Below, one piece after another: positions 6,639-8,553 of a stretch of DNA of 8,553 nucleotides. The stretch's first letter is position 1. Each line of letters opens with the position of its first letter. This stretch comes from an uncultured Capnocytophaga sp. Lineage in GTDB: Bacteria > Bacteroidota > Bacteroidia > Flavobacteriales > Flavobacteriaceae. Where the stretch lies: the NCBI GenBank assembly GCA_915070235.1, contig CAJZFM010000078.1:1-8553 (forward strand), given 5' to 3'. The position numbers and the translations under genes were made by a program. The notes under the pieces were generated by a model. That model did not search any database. It saw only the letters and a list, made by a program, of their open reading frames with translations, and was not told where the DNA came from.

Positions 6639-6686
6639 CAATGTATTAATTTACCAATTGTCTAATTGGCTCATTTGCTAATTAGT
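6639..6686. repeat. Array of six 8-bp repeats between the two ABC genes
   Basis: Plus-strand octads start at 6639, 6647, 6655, 6663, 6671 and 6679, each built on an AAT/ATT core (for example TAATTTAC, CAATTGTC, TAATTGGC, TCATTTGC). The array fills the 38-nt gap and runs into the last codons and stop (6673-6671) of the upstream ABC gene, mirroring the array at 4869-4916. Confidence 0.8.
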
Positions 6687-8407
6687 TTCCATCCATTAGA
6701 AGTTTGTTGGAGTGTCCAAAGACGCTCGTAGAGTCCTTTTTGAGCCAAGAGTTCATCATGAGTGCCTGCTTGGGCAAGTTTTCCATTCTCCAAAACAAGT
6801 ATCTTATCAGCATGCTTAATGGTAGAGAGCTTATGAGCGATGACCACCACTGTTTTATCCTTTACCAGTTCTTCAATAGCTTGTTGTATATAGATTTCGT
6901 TCTCAGGGTCAAGGCTGGCAGTAGCCTCGTCAAGCAGAATGATCGGAGCATCCTTGAGCAAAGCACGAGCAATACTGATACGCTGCTTCTCCCCGCCCGA
7001 GAGTCGGTTACCCCCCTCACCTACTGGGGTGTGCATGCCTTGGGGCAGTTCTTGGGCAAAGGAAAGCACCTGAGCCCGCTCAGCAGCCGCTATGATTTGA
7101 GCTTCAGTGGCTTGAGGATTACCTATCTTGATATTATTATATATGGTATCATCAAAGAGATAGATCTCCTGAAATACCTCACTGACCAGTCCATAGAAGC
7201 GATCGGTTGGGATATGGCGTATATCCACCCCTCCTATGGTGATACACCCCTTAGTTACGTCCCAAAAACGGGCTATAAGCGAGGCTATGGTAGTCTTCCC
7301 CGAACCCGAATGCCCTACAAGAGCAACCATACTATGCTCTGGTATGGTAAAATTAAGGCCACTAAGGGTAAGTTTGTCTGGTAGGTAGGCAAAATCTACC
7401 TCATGGAAGGCGATATCAAAGTGAGTAGGAAACTCATTTTCAGCAGTATCCATGGTAGGCTCCTCAAGTACCTCTATTACCCTTGTGAGGCTCTCATTCA
7501 TATAGCGGAGCATGAGGTAATCCACCAGCATCACTTTGACTGGATTATAAAGGTTATAGCCCAAAATGAGAAAGACCATCAGTACAGGTATTGTAATCTC
7601 GTGATGAGTAAGGTAATACAAGCCTAAGGCAAGCATGAGGATAAAGCCTATTTCAAGCACTATATAAGCCATGGTAACCGTAGGCCCTGGGACTGCCTCC
7701 AAGCGAATACTCTTTTGGCGAAGGTCAGCATAGGCCTTGTCCAAACTGAGGTTGTGATCGCCTATAAGACCATAGGACTTCAGGTGACGAATACCTTGTA
7801 CATATTCCAAAAACTTGGCTGCTACCTCATTGCGTGCTTTGACCTGTCCCTTGCTTAGCTCCCATTTATCAACTAAGAAAGTACCGAGCTTTAGGAAAGG
7901 TATAATCAGCAGGAGTGCTATCCATAGGCAGAGCGTCAGCCGCCAATCACAGTAGAACAAAAAACCTGAGAGCATCAGTGTCCCGAAGAGTGCCGCAGTG
8001 ATATGACCAAAGCTATGACTGAAAATATGCTCAAAGCTGGCTACATCTTGCATAATTACTGAGCCTATCTCTCCTGAGTCGCGCTTTTTGAAAAAGCCTA
8101 AAGAGAGCCTTTGCAGATGATTACCTAATTTAATACGTATATCCTTAGAAAGGTCATAGGCCAATAGGTTGGACGAGACAAGACTGCGGGAGGCCACAAA
8201 AAACTGTAGAAGAAGCAACAAACACATCACCCCTACCATTGTCCAAATAAGAGAGGTATTGGGTTGCTCCTTGAACAACTCCCATACTACCAACAGTAGT
8301 ATGCCCGATGGTGTTGTGATAAACCCACTATGGACAAGCTCCCATAGCACACTGCGCCATACCCCACGAGGATTAAGATGGATTATATAGCTAAGATTGC
8401 GTATCAT
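6671..8407 (-). CDS. ABC transporter half-subunit, membrane plus ATPase domain (first of pair)
   Basis: This 578-aa protein has the same plan as its downstream partner: transmembrane segments at about 23-43, 54-72, 135-152, 157-175, 245-265 and 271-290, then an ATPase domain (about 330-565). Walker A is GHSGSGKTT (365-373), the Q-loop Gln413, the signature LSGGE (469-473), Walker B IILLDE with Asp493/Glu494, a canonical D-loop SLD (498-500) and the H-loop His525. Both ATPase sites of the heterodimer therefore look competent. The shared stretch FWDVTKG-ITIGG-DIR points to an old gene duplication. ATG 8407 is chosen: a TTG at 8434 would extend the frame by nine residues but overlaps the promoter -7 box. 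The pair resembles YbtPQ/IrtAB-type heterodimers, though a multidrug or peptide exporter is possible. Substrate cannot be read from sequence. Confidence 0.93.
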   Translation of the reverse strand: MIRNLSYIIHLNPRGVWRSVLWELVHSGFITTPSGILLLVVWELFKEQPNTSLIWTMVGVMCLLLLLQFFVASRSLVSSNLLAYDLSKDIRIKLGNHLQRLSLGFFKKRDSGEIGSVIMQDVASFEHIFSHSFGHITAALFGTLMLSGFLFYCDWRLTLCLWIALLLIIPFLKLGTFLVDKWELSKGQVKARNEVAAKFLEYVQGIRHLKSYGLIGDHNLSLDKAYADLRQKSIRLEAVPGPTVTMAYIVLEIGFILMLALGLYYLTHHEITIPVLMVFLILGYNLYNPVKVMLVDYLMLRYMNESLTRVIEVLEEPTMDTAENEFPTHFDIAFHEVDFAYLPDKLTLSGLNFTIPEHSMVALVGHSGSGKTTIASLIARFWDVTKGCITIGGVDIRHIPTDRFYGLVSEVFQEIYLFDDTIYNNIKIGNPQATEAQIIAAAERAQVLSFAQELPQGMHTPVGEGGNRLSGGEKQRISIARALLKDAPIILLDEATASLDPENEIYIQQAIEELVKDKTVVVIAHKLSTIKHADKILVLENGKLAQAGTHDELLAQKGLYERLWTLQQTSNGWKLISK

Positions 8408-8431
8408 GTATATTGGCTTTGAATTACATGA

Positions 8432-8439
8432 CAAAGATA
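8432..8439 (-). promoter_or_regulatory. -7 element of the ABC operon promoter
   Basis: TATCTTTG on the minus strand (8439 to 8432) matches TAnnTTTG and sits 24 nt before the ATG at 8407. No TTG occurs at the -33 distance, which suits a promoter that needs an activator. Confidence 0.6.
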
Positions 8440-8455
8440 GGAAGAATACTCCTAT
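8437..8455. promoter_or_regulatory. Possible operator: inverted repeat overlapping the ABC promoter
   Basis: ATAGGA (8437-8442) and TCCTAT (8450-8455) form a 6-bp inverted repeat with a 7-nt spacer. It overlaps the -7 box of the ABC operon. A repressor site is possible; the arms are short, so chance is also possible. Confidence 0.3.
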
Positions 8456-8460
8456 ATAGA

Positions 8461-8496
8461 TTTAATCTCAATAGCTATTTTTTTAATCTCATTAGC
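8461..8496. repeat. Two 15-bp direct repeats 21 bp apart upstream of the ABC promoter
   Basis: Positions 8461-8475 (TTTAATCTCAATAGC) and 8482-8496 (TTTAATCTCATTAGC) match at 14 of 15 bases with a 21-bp period, two helical turns. The nearer copy ends 21 nt upstream of the -7 box, the place for activator binding. AraC-type regulators often use such spacing. The CTCATTAGC portion also resembles units of the 8-bp repeat family, so a degraded repeat is the alternative. Confidence 0.45.
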
Positions 8497-8553
8497 AAAT
8501 TGAAAGAGTTTTTAAAGAGGCTAAAAAGTAAGTAAAGAAAAAGAAAAGGAATA

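Noticed and set aside
6704..7384. 226-codon open frame on the plus strand
   Set aside because: It lies wholly antisense to the ATPase domain of the first ABC gene and shows no recognisable domain, signal or promoter.
8408..8434. TTG start for the first ABC gene
   Set aside because: It overlaps the -7 promoter box, so it would not be in the transcript; ATG 8407 fits.

Overview
The window reads as chromosomal DNA from a member of the Bacteroidota. Five transcription starts carry the phylum's -7 promoter element TAnnTTTG (two more weakly supported ones bring the total to seven), three of them with an upstream TTG at the expected 19-21 nt spacing. Genes lack clear Shine-Dalgarno sequences and have A/T-rich leaders. 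Protein sequences look flavobacterial; Capnocytophaga is my tentative guess from overall style, not something I could test.

Layout: a tRNA-Lys(UUU) gene on the minus strand is cut by the left edge (1-55). Divergent from it, the plus strand carries aroK (shikimate kinase), queA (queuosine biosynthesis), an exported thioredoxin-fold protein and tpx (thiol peroxidase). Their genes end at a strong hairpin at 3003-3032, which is shared with the convergent minus-strand unit. That unit, read right to left, holds pyrH (UMP kinase) and a zinc-type cation diffusion facilitator (CDF) with a His-rich N-terminus. Further right, also on the minus strand, is a two-gene operon for a heterodimeric ABC transporter whose two half-transporters each carry membrane and ATPase domains.

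The genes are ordinary; the intergenic DNA is not. Two families of short-period AT-rich repeats fill gaps and run over stop codons. One has an exact 7-bp period (AGTGAAT-like units followed by inverted TTCACTT-like units) and occurs at 1841-1889, 3988-4047 and 4775-4820; the last two share 28 of 30 positions and flank pyrH as direct repeats. The other has an exact 8-bp period (CAATTTGC-like) and covers the 3' ends of both ABC genes. Upstream of the ABC operon, a 15-bp sequence repeated 21 bp apart lies where an activator would bind, and an inverted repeat overlaps the promoter. This suggests a regulated exporter or siderophore-type transporter.

I found no defence system, mobile element, CRISPR array or clear novel protein system. 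The repeat architecture and the ABC operon control region are the parts most worth checking.
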